Source: Ostreibacterium oceani (GTDB taxonomy: Bacteria > Pseudomonadota > Gammaproteobacteria > Cardiobacteriales > Ostreibacteriaceae). Taken from it: a stretch of DNA of 64,000 bases. The notes under the pieces are model-generated. The model was not told the origin of the DNA. It did not search any database and worked only from the letters and a program-made list of their open reading frames with translations. Position 1 is the first letter of the stretch; each line of letters begins with the position of its first letter. Where the stretch lies: positions 62,001-126,000 of the forward strand of contig NZ_WHNW01000003.1 in NCBI RefSeq assembly GCF_009362845.1, written 5' to 3'. The position numbers and the translations under genes are program-made. Shown in pieces: positions 55,089 to 64,000 of this stretch.

Positions 55089-55120
55089 TTCATTGCTGCG
55101 TTCATTGCTGCGTTCATTAT
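55089..55120. repeat. 2.6 x 12-bp tandem array
   Basis: TTCATTGCTGCG at 55089 and 55101, then a partial third copy, between prlC and the SH3-domain gene. Confidence 0.88.
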
Positions 55121-55170
55121 ATTAACCCACGATATAATAACCCAATAACCCATCATGTTGACCAACAGAA

Positions 55171-57222
55171 TTAACCAGCTGGCGTTTGAGTATTCATGCC
55201 GTGGTGGCGAAGCAGTGCGTCTATCGTTGGCTTTCGACCACGAAATGCGATGAAATTTTCCATGGCAGAGCGTGAGGCACCGCGTGCGAGAATTTCGCGT
55301 TTAAATGCTTCTCCAACATCGGTATTATACACGCCTTCTTCTTCAAAGCGAGAAAACGCATCCGCAGAGAGTATTTCTGCCCACTTGTAGCTAAAGTAGC
55401 CTGCGGCATAACCGCCTGAAAATATATGTGAAAAACTCATTGGAAATCGTGCGTAGTCTGCCGAAGGCGTGACTGCAACTTGTTCGCGAACAGCGTGTAA
55501 TACCGTCATAACATCGACGGGGTTGTCGGAGTTGTATTCGTGGTGCAGTCGCATATCAAAAATCGAAAACTCTAGCTGACGCAACATCATAAGCGCGGCA
55601 TGAAAGTTTTTAGCGGCGATCAGCTTATCAAATAGGGCATCGGGTAGCGGTTCGCTAGTCGTTTGATGGCAAGACATGTCTGTCAGTACCGTTTTTTGGT
55701 AGCAAAAGTTTTCCATAAACTGGCTGGGTAGCTCGACGGCATCCCATTCGACACCATTAATACCACTAATCGCACTGTGGTTAATCTCGGTCAGCATATG
55801 GTGGATGCCGTGTCCGAATTCGTGGAATAAAGTGAGGATTTCATCGTGTGATAAATAGGCAGGCGCATCCCCAACTGGCGGGATAAAATTACAGGTTAAA
55901 TAGGCAACGGGTAATTGTTGTATATGGCTGGAGTGAATTTTGTCTATGGCACCATTCATCCACGCGCCAGCATTTTTGCCTTGCCGTGCGTATAAATCCA
56001 TGCAGAAATAGGCGATGGGTGTTTTGTCTGCATCCAGCACGGTGTAACAAGTAACATCTGGGTGCCAGGTGTTTATTTCGTTGTTTTGGCTAAAGCTCAC
56101 CCCGAATAAGTGTTCGGTAATGCCCAGCATCCCTTGCATAACATGAGGGACGGGGAAATATTCGCGCAATTGCTCTTGGGAAATCGCGTATTCGGCTTCT
56201 TTGAGTTTTTCGGAGGCATACGCCACATCCCACGGTGCTAGTGTCTCTAGGCCGAGGTTTGCTTGGGCAAAGGCTTTTAGCTCGGCGAATTCATTTTCGG
56301 CAATGGGCTTGGCTCTCTCGACTAAATCATAGAGGAAATCAAGCACTTCGTCTGCCGATTTTGCCATTTTATTGGCTAGCGACAGCGCGGCGTAATTGTC
56401 AAAGCCTAGCAAGGTCGCTATGTCAGCGCGCGTCGATAAAATGGCTTCAACCACGTTGTGATTGTCAAATTGATTGGCATGAGGCCCTTGGTCAGAGGCG
56501 CGGGTCACAAATGCGTTGTATAGGGTTTCTCGTAGGTGGCGATTGTCGGCATAGGTGATGGCTGGCACGTAGCTTGGGAAGTCTAGTGTCAGCCAGAATC
56601 CATCAACCGCTTGTTGGGCGGCGAGTTGTCGATATAATGCCTTGGCGGACTCGGGGATGCCAGCTAAATCGGCTTCGTCGGTCAGGTGGAGATGAAACGC
56701 TTGCGTCGCATCTAGGACATTATTAGAAAAGGTGGTGTAAAGCTCGCTACTCTGCTGGACCAAGCCTTGGTACGTGTTTTTATCTTCGTCAGATAAATTA
56801 ACGCCCGATAACTCAAAATCACGAATGGCATCGTTGATGAGTTTTTGCCTGGCGGTGTCATACGCGCTAAAGTCATTGCTCGCCTGTAGTGCTTGGTAAA
56901 ACCGATACAACCCTGTGTGTTGCGACATTTCTGCGCTATATTTTGACAAAATTTGTTGGCAATCTTGGTATGCTTGGCGCCACGGTTGTGTGTTATTGAC
57001 TGAATGTAAATGCGAGATGGGTGTCCACGCCTTGGCAAGTTGGTTGTCTATGGCTTCGATGGCTTCGTAAGTTGCCCACGTTGCGGGTGATTGTTCGGCT
57101 AATTCAGCAATGCGTTTTTTGCTATCTTGGCAAAGCTGGGTAATGGCAGGTAGCGCATGTTCAGGCAGGATGGCGGAATAATTAGGGAATTGTTCAGTCG
57201 TCAAAAGTGGGTTTGTCTTCAT
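55171..57222 (-). CDS. prlC: Oligopeptidase A
   Basis: PrlC is a cytoplasmic M3-family zinc endopeptidase that degrades signal peptides and small peptides. The 683 residues (680 in E. coli) have the zinc motif HEFGHGIHH and the downstream Glu ligand region (NGVEWDAVELPSQFMENF). N-terminal MKTNPLLTTEQFPNYSAI fits the family. It lies 27 bp after pyrF on the same strand. Confidence 0.95.
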   Translation of the reverse strand: MKTNPLLTTEQFPNYSAILPEHALPAITQLCQDSKKRIAELAEQSPATWATYEAIEAIDNQLAKAWTPISHLHSVNNTQPWRQAYQDCQQILSKYSAEMSQHTGLYRFYQALQASNDFSAYDTARQKLINDAIRDFELSGVNLSDEDKNTYQGLVQQSSELYTTFSNNVLDATQAFHLHLTDEADLAGIPESAKALYRQLAAQQAVDGFWLTLDFPSYVPAITYADNRHLRETLYNAFVTRASDQGPHANQFDNHNVVEAILSTRADIATLLGFDNYAALSLANKMAKSADEVLDFLYDLVERAKPIAENEFAELKAFAQANLGLETLAPWDVAYASEKLKEAEYAISQEQLREYFPVPHVMQGMLGITEHLFGVSFSQNNEINTWHPDVTCYTVLDADKTPIAYFCMDLYARQGKNAGAWMNGAIDKIHSSHIQQLPVAYLTCNFIPPVGDAPAYLSHDEILTLFHEFGHGIHHMLTEINHSAISGINGVEWDAVELPSQFMENFCYQKTVLTDMSCHQTTSEPLPDALFDKLIAAKNFHAALMMLRQLEFSIFDMRLHHEYNSDNPVDVMTVLHAVREQVAVTPSADYARFPMSFSHIFSGGYAAGYFSYKWAEILSADAFSRFEEEGVYNTDVGEAFKREILARGASRSAMENFIAFRGRKPTIDALLRHHGMNTQTPAG

Positions 57223-57248
57223 GGGGAAATATCTCGGTGTAAAATTGA

Positions 57249-57983
57249 TTAAGTAAGCTGTTGGCGTAGCGATGAAATGGTTTTGTCAGGGTCTTTTGAC
57301 TGCGTGATCGGACGCCCGATGACTAAGTAATCGGCACCAGCCGCAAGGGCGGCTTGTGGTGTCATAATACGGTGTTGGTCATCTGTGTTATCACTAGCGA
57401 GGCGAATGCCTGGTGTCACTAAAATAAAATCGTCACCCAAGCGTGCGCGAAGGGCGGGCGCTTCGTGGGCAGAGCAAACCACGCCGTCGAGTCCGCTTTG
57501 TTGGGTGAGCGTGGCCAAATCAAATACGGCTTGTTCAATGGTTTTATTAAATCCAAGTGTATCAAAGGTGGGCTGATCCATGCTGGTTAGAACGGTGACA
57601 GCCGTTACTAATGGGCGTTGAGGGAGTTCGCTTAGCGCGTTGTAAACTGCGCGTAGCATAGGGCTGCCACCAAGTGCATGAACATTGGTCATCCATACGC
57701 CTAGCTTGGCTGCCGATAAACAGGCCTGCGCCACGGTGTTAGGGATGTCGTGGAATTTTAGGTCAAGGAATAGTTCAAAGCCAAGCTTTTGTAGCTGCTC
57801 GACGATATGCGGTCCTTCGGCGACAAATAATTGTTTGCCGATTTTTAATCGTGCCGATGTCGGGTCAATACGCTGTGCCATTGCCAGCGCGTCATGCGCG
57901 GTTGGATAGTCAAGCGCAACAATGATTGGCGAGTTGACGGAAGATGTGCCAGTGGGCTGAGTGCTAGATGAAATGGTAGGCAT
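57249..57983 (-). CDS. pyrF: Orotidine 5'-phosphate decarboxylase
   Basis: PyrF makes UMP from OMP in the last step of pyrimidine synthesis. The first ATG (57983) gives 244 residues; the frame is open to a TTG 15 bases upstream. Catalytic motif DLKFHDIPNTVAQA is intact, with VALDYP and KIGKQLF before it and TPGIR and GADYLVIGRPIT near the phosphate-binding end. About 18 residues before IVALDYP are a Ser/Thr-rich, non-conserved leader. Confidence 0.94.
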   Translation of the reverse strand: MPTISSSTQPTGTSSVNSPIIVALDYPTAHDALAMAQRIDPTSARLKIGKQLFVAEGPHIVEQLQKLGFELFLDLKFHDIPNTVAQACLSAAKLGVWMTNVHALGGSPMLRAVYNALSELPQRPLVTAVTVLTSMDQPTFDTLGFNKTIEQAVFDLATLTQQSGLDGVVCSAHEAPALRARLGDDFILVTPGIRLASDNTDDQHRIMTPQAALAAGADYLVIGRPITQSKDPDKTISSLRQQLT

Positions 57984-58065
57984 AGTCGGATAAGTCAAAA
58001 GAATAGCGGCTATTGTAGCGGAAACTTGTTATCTTGTTAAGTCACTGTCTTTGATTTAATGTGTA

Positions 58066-58101
58066 GGCCAAGGTCGCGGCCAAGGTCGCGGTCAAGGTGG
58101 C
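58066..58101. repeat. 3 x 12-bp tandem array
   Basis: GGCCAAGGTCGC at 58066 and 58078, then GGTCAAGGTGGC at 58090. Confidence 0.9.
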
Positions 58102-58217
58102 GGCGGGTTGAATTACTCATCCACGGATAATAAAAAGATGAATTGTCAGGCGTCATTAGGGGTTATGCGGCGTGATTAAAATGATTGCAAGAACAGGGTG
58201 AATAAATAAGGCAGTTG

Positions 58218-58358
58218 ATGAGATTTGGTGCGAAATTGGTGGGTCGGTTGACGACAGTCGCGCTGAATAAATTGGGTGGATTGGTCGCCGCGATAATCGC
58301 TGGTTTGACGGCTAACTGGATTGAAAACGATGAGTATTTTGTCAGTTTTCTGTGCTAG
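58218..58358 (+). CDS. Possible 46-residue basic/hydrophobic miniprotein
   Basis: An ATG with AAGG six bases upstream opens a 46-codon frame. The product has a basic amphipathic start (RFGAKLVGRLTTVALNK), a hydrophobic middle (GGLVAAIIAGLTANW) and an acidic end. No family is recognised and it may be chance. Confidence 0.25.
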   Translation: MRFGAKLVGRLTTVALNKLGGLVAAIIAGLTANWIENDEYFVSFLC

Positions 58359-58505
58359 GTGCGAGGATTGATGTGTCAGTGAAGGTTGGAAATAAATAGT
58401 TGTTTTTAGAAGGATAGATTTGCAAAGTGGTGTTTTTTTGTGTGATAATAGGCAAAAATATTACCTTAATTTAATTGAAAAACTTTAAAAACAACTAAGC
58501 AGTGC

Positions 58506-58511
58506 TATAAT
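58506..58511 (+). promoter_or_regulatory. Candidate -10 box of fimV
   Basis: A perfect TATAAT about 56 bases before the fimV start. The region at -35 (TTTAAA, 16-bp spacing) is a poor match. Confidence 0.5.
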
Positions 58512-58566
58512 TGGCATATTTGGGACCTTTATATAGGGAATATAAAAAATAAAGATGAGGCTCATC

Positions 58567-61395
58567 GTGAATAAAAAATTGTTATCGTTAATTGCAGGAA
58601 CAGTATTACTCATTCCATCGGTTGGAATGGCGGTTGGTTTGGGTTCTATTCGGACCTATTCTAATTTAAACGAACGGCTAAAGGCCGAAATCCCGATTCT
58701 CTCGGTGCGAGATAAAGGTCGAATGACCGTGTCACTCGCATCAAATGCTGAGTTTGCGAGTCGCGGCATTCAACGCGCAGAAGTGCTGAATGACTTGAAT
58801 TTTTCCATTCAGGAAAAAGGCGGGCGCTATTATATCAGTGTGTCTTCGCAAAAGCAGATTGCGACACCCTACATTAATTTTATATTACGCCTCAACACCG
58901 ATGAGGGAGTTATCTCTAGAGAGTACGCTATCTTTTTGGATCCAGTGACGAGTGGCGCAAAGACCAATGCAAAGGGTGGACAATCGGTAAAAAAGTCCAG
59001 TAGTTCAGAAGGTCAAAAAAAGCGTGCCGAAACACCGCAGCGGGCTTCTGGACAGAAAAAAACCGCGCAGGCACCGACAAAGCCAGTTTCAACCACGCTA
59101 AAAATCAGTAACCCCAGCGGGGCGCAATATGGTCCTGTGCGAAAAGGGGAGACGTTGTGGTCAATCGCGTCTTATACGCGGCCCTCAGACAACATTCCTG
59201 TGCGTGACATGGTTGCTGCCATTAAGCAAGCAAACCCAAAAACACTAGCGGGTGCAATGCCCGCTGGTGTGCGATTGAATATCCCGACCATTCAAGGTTA
59301 TTCTGCCTTTTCTGGCGGTTATGCGCCTATGCCTGGCACGGTGAGTTATATCAAGCCAAGCGCGACAAAGAAAGCGGCAGCCACCAATACGTCAACCACC
59401 AATACGTCAACCACCAACGCAAGCCAGAATCAAAGCAAAGCAACGCAACGACCTGCGCCTAAGCCTGAAACAAAAACAGCGCCCAAGACTGAAACAAAAG
59501 CAACACCCCAACCAACCAACCAAGTAACCTCTGAAAAAACAACCGAATCAGTATCCGCCGCGACTAAAGCTGCCGATAAAATTGAGAAAGCAACAAACGA
59601 TGCTACTCCCCCCAAAGATATCCCTACAAGCAGTGATGTTGGTGATGAATTAACCGCCTCTGAATTAGCTGCTACTGAATTAACCGCTACCGCAAATGAA
59701 GCCAAAGCTGCCGTCGTAGGCGCAACAGATTCAGCGATTGACTCAGTAAGTGCCGCAGCGGAGGGTGTCAAAGAGACTGCCGCTAATGCAGTCGGTGCAG
59801 CCGCCGAGACGACAAAGGATTTGGCGCAACAAGCATCTGATTCAGCTAAGGCCGCGACCAGCGATGTGGTTGACGGCGCCAAAGCTGCTACTGAAGCAGT
59901 GAAAGAAACAGCCAAAGAGACAGCAAACGCAGCAGCAGAACAAGCCACGCAAGCCGCTCAGTCTGCTGCAGACTCGGTGGCCACAGCAGCAAATAATGCA
60001 ACTGAAGCGGCAACTGAAGCAGCCAAGGACACGGCAGGTGAGGTGGCGTCAGGGGTTAAAGCGGCTGCTGATTCGGCAAAAACAAGCGCACAAGAAAGCG
60101 CCGAAGTTGTTGCTGACACAGTAACTGAAACCGCCAACGCGTCAGTCGCTCAGGCGAAAAGAGCGACAACAGAGGCAGCCAGTTTAATGGATAAGGTGGT
60201 GGATAAGCTACCACTTATCGGTGCCGGTGCAGGTGCTGTATTGGCTGGTGTTGGTGGCCTGCTGTTTTTACGAAGACGTAGAGCGCAGGGGTCAGACGTC
60301 AACACCAAAGATATTGTCTTGTTAGACGAAGATGATTTGGATGCTGCCTTTGACGAAGGCGGGGACAAAGAGAACAGCGTTGTTGACGCGTTGCGTGATA
60401 ACGATGAAGGGCATCGCGAAGCAGCCGACATGCTGGCACTTGGCGAGCACAATCAACATAACGACAACGATGGTGCCGATGATGAATTAGCCGCATGGTC
60501 TGATACAGATGATGAAACGAGTTTGGACGATTTATTAGCCGATAATAGCGCTGATAATAGTGCCGACAACCAGCCAGTAAGTGCGAGCGAAACAACCGCA
60601 CGCAATAATAAATCAGCTGATTTGGCTGACTTTGAGAGTGATATAGATTTATCTGGTGGGCTTGGTGATTTCGAGAGTAACGATGCTGATGCGTTAGATG
60701 ATTTAGATGCATTGCTTGCTGATAATAATGAGACACCAAGCGATTCGCTGAACTTTGATGATAATTTTGATTTCGATGAAGCGCTGGCAGATTTAGACAA
60801 AGCGGCTTCATCAGAGACGAATTCTGATGTAGCGATTACTGAACAGCACACAAAAGCTAACGATGACAACACAGTTGACTTTGTTTTTGATACAGACGAT
60901 TTGGATTCAGTAGATTTAGATTTATCTGACACGGCTGCTGACACGGCTGCTGACACAGTTACCGATACGGCAAAAGATAAAGCGGAAGCAGCAGCGAAAA
61001 CATTAGCTGCCACCGAGGCGGATGATGATTTATCGTTGGACTTTAATTTAGAAGATGACGGCGGTCCATCGGTGGTTTCTCATGAAATGTCAGATGACGT
61101 TGAGGAAGTGGATTTATCTATAGATTTGGGTAAGTCAGATCAGGGCAGTTCAGAAAAAGCAAACCAATCGATGAATGAAAATGTGGCGAATTCGCAATCA
61201 GACTACATGAAAAGTGCGGCGCAAAGTATTGAGGATAGTGGCACTTCTCGCTTGCAGATGAAGCTGGATTTAGCAAAGTCGTTTATTTCGATTTCACAAG
61301 GCGAACGTGCCAAAGAGTTATTAGAAGAAATCATCAATGAAGGCAGTCCGGCACAAGCAGACCGCGCGCGCAAACTGCTTGAAGATATTGAGTGA
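58567..61395 (+). CDS. fimV: Type IV pilus assembly/polarity protein FimV
   Basis: FimV is a large inner-membrane protein that binds peptidoglycan through LysM and organises pole and pilus functions. The GTG at 58567 has GAGG six bases upstream and gives a clean signal peptide (MNKKLLSLIAGTVLLIPSV); ATG 58555 is the alternative. In 942 residues: FimV N-terminal domain (about 24-125), basic linker, LysM (about 188-240), a roughly 210-residue Ala/Thr/Lys/Glu-rich stretch of low complexity (about 331-545), one membrane helix (about 547-569), a very acidic cytoplasmic part, and a conserved FimV C-terminal domain ending in RLQMKLDLAKSF, then GERAKELLEEIINEG and RKLLEDIE. A 12-bp repeat (60928-60960) encodes ADTAADTAADT. 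Confidence 0.88.
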   Translation: MNKKLLSLIAGTVLLIPSVGMAVGLGSIRTYSNLNERLKAEIPILSVRDKGRMTVSLASNAEFASRGIQRAEVLNDLNFSIQEKGGRYYISVSSQKQIATPYINFILRLNTDEGVISREYAIFLDPVTSGAKTNAKGGQSVKKSSSSEGQKKRAETPQRASGQKKTAQAPTKPVSTTLKISNPSGAQYGPVRKGETLWSIASYTRPSDNIPVRDMVAAIKQANPKTLAGAMPAGVRLNIPTIQGYSAFSGGYAPMPGTVSYIKPSATKKAAATNTSTTNTSTTNASQNQSKATQRPAPKPETKTAPKTETKATPQPTNQVTSEKTTESVSAATKAADKIEKATNDATPPKDIPTSSDVGDELTASELAATELTATANEAKAAVVGATDSAIDSVSAAAEGVKETAANAVGAAAETTKDLAQQASDSAKAATSDVVDGAKAATEAVKETAKETANAAAEQATQAAQSAADSVATAANNATEAATEAAKDTAGEVASGVKAAADSAKTSAQESAEVVADTVTETANASVAQAKRATTEAASLMDKVVDKLPLIGAGAGAVLAGVGGLLFLRRRRAQGSDVNTKDIVLLDEDDLDAAFDEGGDKENSVVDALRDNDEGHREAADMLALGEHNQHNDNDGADDELAAWSDTDDETSLDDLLADNSADNSADNQPVSASETTARNNKSADLADFESDIDLSGGLGDFESNDADALDDLDALLADNNETPSDSLNFDDNFDFDEALADLDKAASSETNSDVAITEQHTKANDDNTVDFVFDTDDLDSVDLDLSDTAADTAADTVTDTAKDKAEAAAKTLAATEADDDLSLDFNLEDDGGPSVVSHEMSDDVEEVDLSIDLGKSDQGSSEKANQSMNENVANSQSDYMKSAAQSIEDSGTSRLQMKLDLAKSFISISQGERAKELLEEIINEGSPAQADRARKLLEDIE
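60928..60960. repeat. In-frame 12-bp repeat in fimV
   Basis: GACACGGCTGCT at 60928 and 60940, then a partial third copy, in the acidic cytoplasmic part of FimV. Confidence 0.9.
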
Positions 61396-61496
61396 GAATA
61401 TCGAGTGTGAGGGTATTGGATAATACGCCTGACCATAATGTGCTCGAAACAGTGAATAGGTAATAGTAAGCGAAACATTTGTATAAACGAAATCTA

Positions 61497-61537
61497 TACA
61501 CTAAAAAAGCCGTACTGTTGTATGGCTTTTTAGTGTA
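61497..61537. terminator. Bidirectional palindromic terminator after fimV
   Basis: An extended stem (TACACTAAAAA...TTTTTAGTGTA outside, GCC/GGC and GTAC-side pairs inside) closed by a TGTT loop. The A and T tracts flank the GC core on both sides, so it can end transcription on either strand. Confidence 0.88.
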
Positions 61538-61730
61538 ATTTTTAATTACGATTTGTTTGCGGTTTTCTTGCGGTTTCTTGCGAATTTAATCAGTGGGCAG
61601 TGGGCAGTGGCGCAGTGGGGGTTTTTGTGGGTTATGCGAAATCAGCTTGGCTTTGTTTGGCGCTTCGTGTTTGGTCTTAGATTTGAATGCCTGAAAGGAC
61701 GACTGAAAGGGTGCCGACGGAATGAAAACG

Positions 61731-61782
61731 AGGCTGATTAACTAGGCTGATTAACGAGAGGATTGATAGGTGATTGATAGGT
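61731..61782. repeat. Two adjacent tandem arrays before truA
   Basis: AGGCTGATTAAC(T/G) twice (13-bp units, 61731-61756), then GATTGATAGGT twice (11-bp units, 61761-61782). The second array supplies the AGG of the truA ribosome binding site. Confidence 0.9.
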
Positions 61783-61783
61783 G

Positions 61784-62590
61784 ATGAAGTATGCATTAGG
61801 CATTGAATACCGCGGTGTGGATTTTTTCGGCTGGCAGCGGCAGTCACATACACAGCAGACTGTACAGCATGCTGTCGAATCGGCAATTACCCGTGTTGCA
61901 AATGAGCCGATTAGGGTTTATTGTGCGGGGCGAACGGATACGGGTGTACATGCAACAGGTCAAGTCATCCACTTTGAAACCTCTGCTAATCGGGCGCTTA
62001 ATAGCTGGTTGATGGGTATTAATACGAATTTACCTAAGACCATCAGGGTGCGCTGGGTCAAACCCGTTACAGCCGATTTTCACGCCCGATTTTCGGCGCA
62101 ATTTAGGCGTTATCACTATGTGATTTATGATCATTCAGTGAGCTCGGCTGTGTTACACGGGTTGGTGACGCCGTGGCATTGCCGACTCAATGGTGAATTG
62201 ATGCATCAGGCTGGGCAAATACTCGTTGGAGAACAAGATTTATCCAGTTTTAGAGCAGCAAACTGCCAATCTAACTCACCGTTTCGTTGCGTGCACCATC
62301 TTCGCGTGATGCGCCATCGTCGGGCACTAGTGATTGATATTCAAGCCAATGCCTTTTTATACCATATGGTTCGAAATATCGTGGGTTCGTTAATTTGGGT
62401 GGGTATGGGGAAAAAAGACAGCGCTTGGTTTGAAACGGTTTTTTATACAAAAGACCGTCGCTTAGCCGCACCAACGGCGCCACCAAATGGGCTATATTTA
62501 GTCGCAGTTGGTTATGATTTGAGGTATAATATCCTTTCTGGTGATTGTTGTGACGATAGTTGCGATAGCCAAATGATTGCTACTTTTTAA
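61784..62590 (+). CDS. truA: tRNA pseudouridine(38-40) synthase TruA
   Basis: TruA makes pseudouridine at positions 38-40 of tRNA anticodon arms. The 268-residue protein has the catalytic Asp52 in CAGRTDTGVHA, plus GIEYRGVDFFGWQRQ, QFRRYHYVIYD and FLYHMVRNIVGSLIWVG. ATG 61784 is preferred over the adjacent GTG 61781; AGG lies within the tandem repeat just upstream. fimV before truA is the usual order in many gammaproteobacteria. Confidence 0.95.
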   Translation: MKYALGIEYRGVDFFGWQRQSHTQQTVQHAVESAITRVANEPIRVYCAGRTDTGVHATGQVIHFETSANRALNSWLMGINTNLPKTIRVRWVKPVTADFHARFSAQFRRYHYVIYDHSVSSAVLHGLVTPWHCRLNGELMHQAGQILVGEQDLSSFRAANCQSNSPFRCVHHLRVMRHRRALVIDIQANAFLYHMVRNIVGSLIWVGMGKKDSAWFETVFYTKDRRLAAPTAPPNGLYLVAVGYDLRYNILSGDCCDDSCDSQMIATF

Positions 62591-62613
62591 ACGTGTGTTC
62601 TAAGGTGATTTAG

Positions 62614-62877
<264 letters not shown>

Positions 62878-62942
62878 GCTATTTCGTTGGTTAACCGATA
62901 ACTACGTGGTTTTTATCCGTGTGGTATCAATATACCAATGAG

Positions 62943-62974
62943 TCAACGAACCAACGAACCAACGAACCAACGAA
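62943..62974. repeat. 4 x 8-bp tandem array
   Basis: TCAACGAA then three CCAACGAA units (62943, 62951, 62959, 62967), with further AACGAATCTCAA repeats to 63020, filling the spacer after the ferredoxin gene. Confidence 0.92.
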
Positions 62975-63039
62975 TTGATCCAAAAGCCAACGAATCTCAA
63001 AATCTAACGAATCTCAACATCGAAAATAGGTGAATTCAA

Positions 63040-64000
63040 ATGCTCAAACCATGTCTTGTGTTAATGTCTTTATGGGTTGCAACCGTTGGCTTGGCGCAGT
63101 CGCAGTCGCAAAATCAAACGCAAACGCAAAATCAAACGCCACCTCAAGGCGAGCCAATAACAATAGGTGCTATTCTCCCGTTTAGTGGTGGATTGGAGTT
63201 GTTTGGTGAGCAAGCAAAAGCAGGAATTGATTTGGCAGTGTCTGAGATTAACGCAGCGGGCGGTGTGTATGGGCGACCCTTAGCAGTCATTTACGAAGAC
63301 AATAAAACGGACCCTAAAACTTCAGTTGAAAAAGCCAACAAACTCATCCGCCAAGATGGTGCAATTGCCTTAATCGGTCCAATTACGTCAAACGCACGTG
63401 ATGCCATACAGCCAACCAGCGCTCGATTCGGTGTGCCACTGCTCTATGCGACGAATTACGAAGGCGGTGTCTGTCCACAAGACAATGTCTTTGCGTTTAA
63501 CACCGTGCCAAACCAAGAACTCGCACATTTGATTCCCGCGATGGCGATTCGCTCAGGAAAATCTTTTTATCTATTCGGTGCGGATTATGTTTGGCCGCAA
63601 AAAATGTTTGAGGCAGCCGATCAGCTTATTGCCGATATTGACGGCGAAGTCGTAGGCAAGTCTTTGACACCATTTGGCGTCAAAGACTTCACCCCATCTA
63701 TTCGACAGATTATGCGTAGCGAGGCCGATGTGTTGGTATTTGCGCTGCCAGGGGCGGATGGCGTGACTTTTATGAAGCAGGCGATTGAGTTAGGGTTGAC
63801 AAAACAAGTCAGTATTGCCTTTTTAGGCTTTTCAGAGACTTATTTGGGCGTGTTTGGCGCGCAATCGGATTTAGATATTTGGGTAACCGTTCCGTTTGTT
63901 TCTACGCTGCCTGCTGCCCAAAAATTTGTACAGGCGGTGCAAGCAAGCGATAAAAATATCCAAGGCGTATCACATTATGCCTTTAGCCACTATACGGCGA
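63040..64000 (+). CDS. ABC-transporter substrate-binding protein, branched-chain amino acid/urea/amide type (partial)
   Basis: The first 320 residues of a periplasmic binding protein that runs off the right edge. The ATG has AGGTG about nine bases upstream. A signal peptide (about 1-20, ending LAQ) is followed by a short SQSQNQTQTQNQT repeat and then the Peripla_BP_6 fold: IGAILPFSGGLELFGEQAKAGIDLAV, with 20 residues as IGAILPFSGGLELFGEQAKA, then INAAGGVYGRPLAVIYEDNK and KANKLIRQDGAIALIGP. The YATNYEGGVC and ALPGADGVTFMKQA positions recall the urea/short-chain amide (UrtA/AmiC-like) branch rather than LivK. The substrate is not certain. Confidence 0.85.
   Translation, partial: MLKPCLVLMSLWVATVGLAQSQSQNQTQTQNQTPPQGEPITIGAILPFSGGLELFGEQAKAGIDLAVSEINAAGGVYGRPLAVIYEDNKTDPKTSVEKANKLIRQDGAIALIGPITSNARDAIQPTSARFGVPLLYATNYEGGVCPQDNVFAFNTVPNQELAHLIPAMAIRSGKSFYLFGADYVWPQKMFEAADQLIADIDGEVVGKSLTPFGVKDFTPSIRQIMRSEADVLVFALPGADGVTFMKQAIELGLTKQVSIAFLGFSETYLGVFGAQSDLDIWVTVPFVSTLPAAQKFVQAVQASDKNIQGVSHYAFSHYTA

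Larger units (their letters stand above)
57984..58566. other. Divergent pyrF/fimV intergenic region
   Basis: About 580 bases. It holds a 3 x 12-bp array (58066-58101), a possible 46-codon frame (58218-58358), an AT-rich block from 58430, and a TATAAT hexamer at 58506-58511 upstream of fimV. No larger gene or RNA is recognised. Confidence 0.6.
61396..61783. other. Intergenic region between fimV and truA
   Basis: About 390 bases. It holds a long palindromic terminator (61497-61537), TTTCTTGCGG repeats (61560-61582), three 7-bp CAGTGGG units (61591-61611), AAAGG-containing repeats near 61694-61712, and two short arrays (61731-61756 and 61761-61782) directly before truA. No gene is supported. 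Confidence 0.7.

Noticed and set aside
59430-61013. Long minus-strand frames opposite fimV and, likewise, plus-strand frames opposite hemX (34894-36357)
   Set aside because: They are complementary to Ala/Ser/Asp-rich low-complexity coding regions, which often leave the opposite strand open; no start signals or known domains are seen.

Overview
The window is a stretch of chromosome from a gammaproteobacterium of moderate GC content. This rests on family combinations read from the translations: parE/parC, rlmN-pilF-rodZ, hisS-yfgM-bamB-der, hemC-hemD-hemX-hemY, a fimV homologue, prlC, and the peptidoglycan recycling genes amgK-murU, ampG and mpl. Gene order differs from Enterobacterales: ispG is missing between rodZ and hisS, gyrB sits beside grpE/dnaK/dnaJ, and gatB stands apart from gatCA. 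FimV and PilF point to type IV pili. An under-sampled lineage near Cardiobacteriales would fit, but that is only an inference.

Layout. 1-3.1 kb: the start of a transporter, zapA with a coiled-coil partner, a YgfB-family protein, a BON-LysM protein and a YegP-like protein. 3.4-8.0 kb: parE, a small membrane protein and parC, followed by a poorly coding, partly decayed stretch. 9-12 kb: a lipoprotein, engB divergent from cytochrome c4, and dsbA. 12.3-14.8 kb: amgK, murU and an E1-like (ThiF/MoeB) protein. 14.9-25.2 kb: ndk, rlmN, pilF, rodZ, hisS, yfgM, bamB, der and prc, most closely packed or overlapping by 4 bp. 25.3-32.1 kb: ampG, gatB, hslO, mpl, ubiX and rluE-like. 32.1-38.1 kb on the minus strand: perM-like and the haem set hemC-hemD-hemX-hemY, with argH divergent. 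40-48.4 kb on the minus strand: dnaJ, dnaK, grpE, a degenerate kinase-receiver-Hpt protein and gyrB. 48.6-51.7 kb: an AT-richer accessory island with two membrane proteins, an M28 peptidase and one gene packaged like an integron cassette. 52-58 kb on the minus strand: rho, trxA, an SH3 protein, prlC and pyrF. 58.5-64 kb: fimV, truA, a 2[4Fe-4S] ferredoxin and the start of an ABC-transporter binding protein.

Together the genes cover DNA topology (both subunits of topoisomerase IV plus GyrB), envelope assembly and shape (BamB, RodZ, YfgM, Prc, FimV, PilF, DsbA), protein folding (DnaK/J/GrpE, Hsp33), tetrapyrrole synthesis and cell-wall recycling. AmpG imports muropeptides, Mpl reuses the peptide, and AmgK/MurU reuse the MurNAc.

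The strongest unexplained signal is that many spacers hold their own short tandem array (units of 7-16 bp, 2-8 copies). These often start at or just after a stop codon, have a different unit sequence at each site, and are matched by in-frame expansions inside low-complexity parts of several proteins. The next most interesting is a 913-bp cassette-like unit at 50741-51653 with a 128-bp imperfect palindrome at its 3' end. No rRNA, tRNA, CRISPR array, insertion sequence or prophage was recognised.
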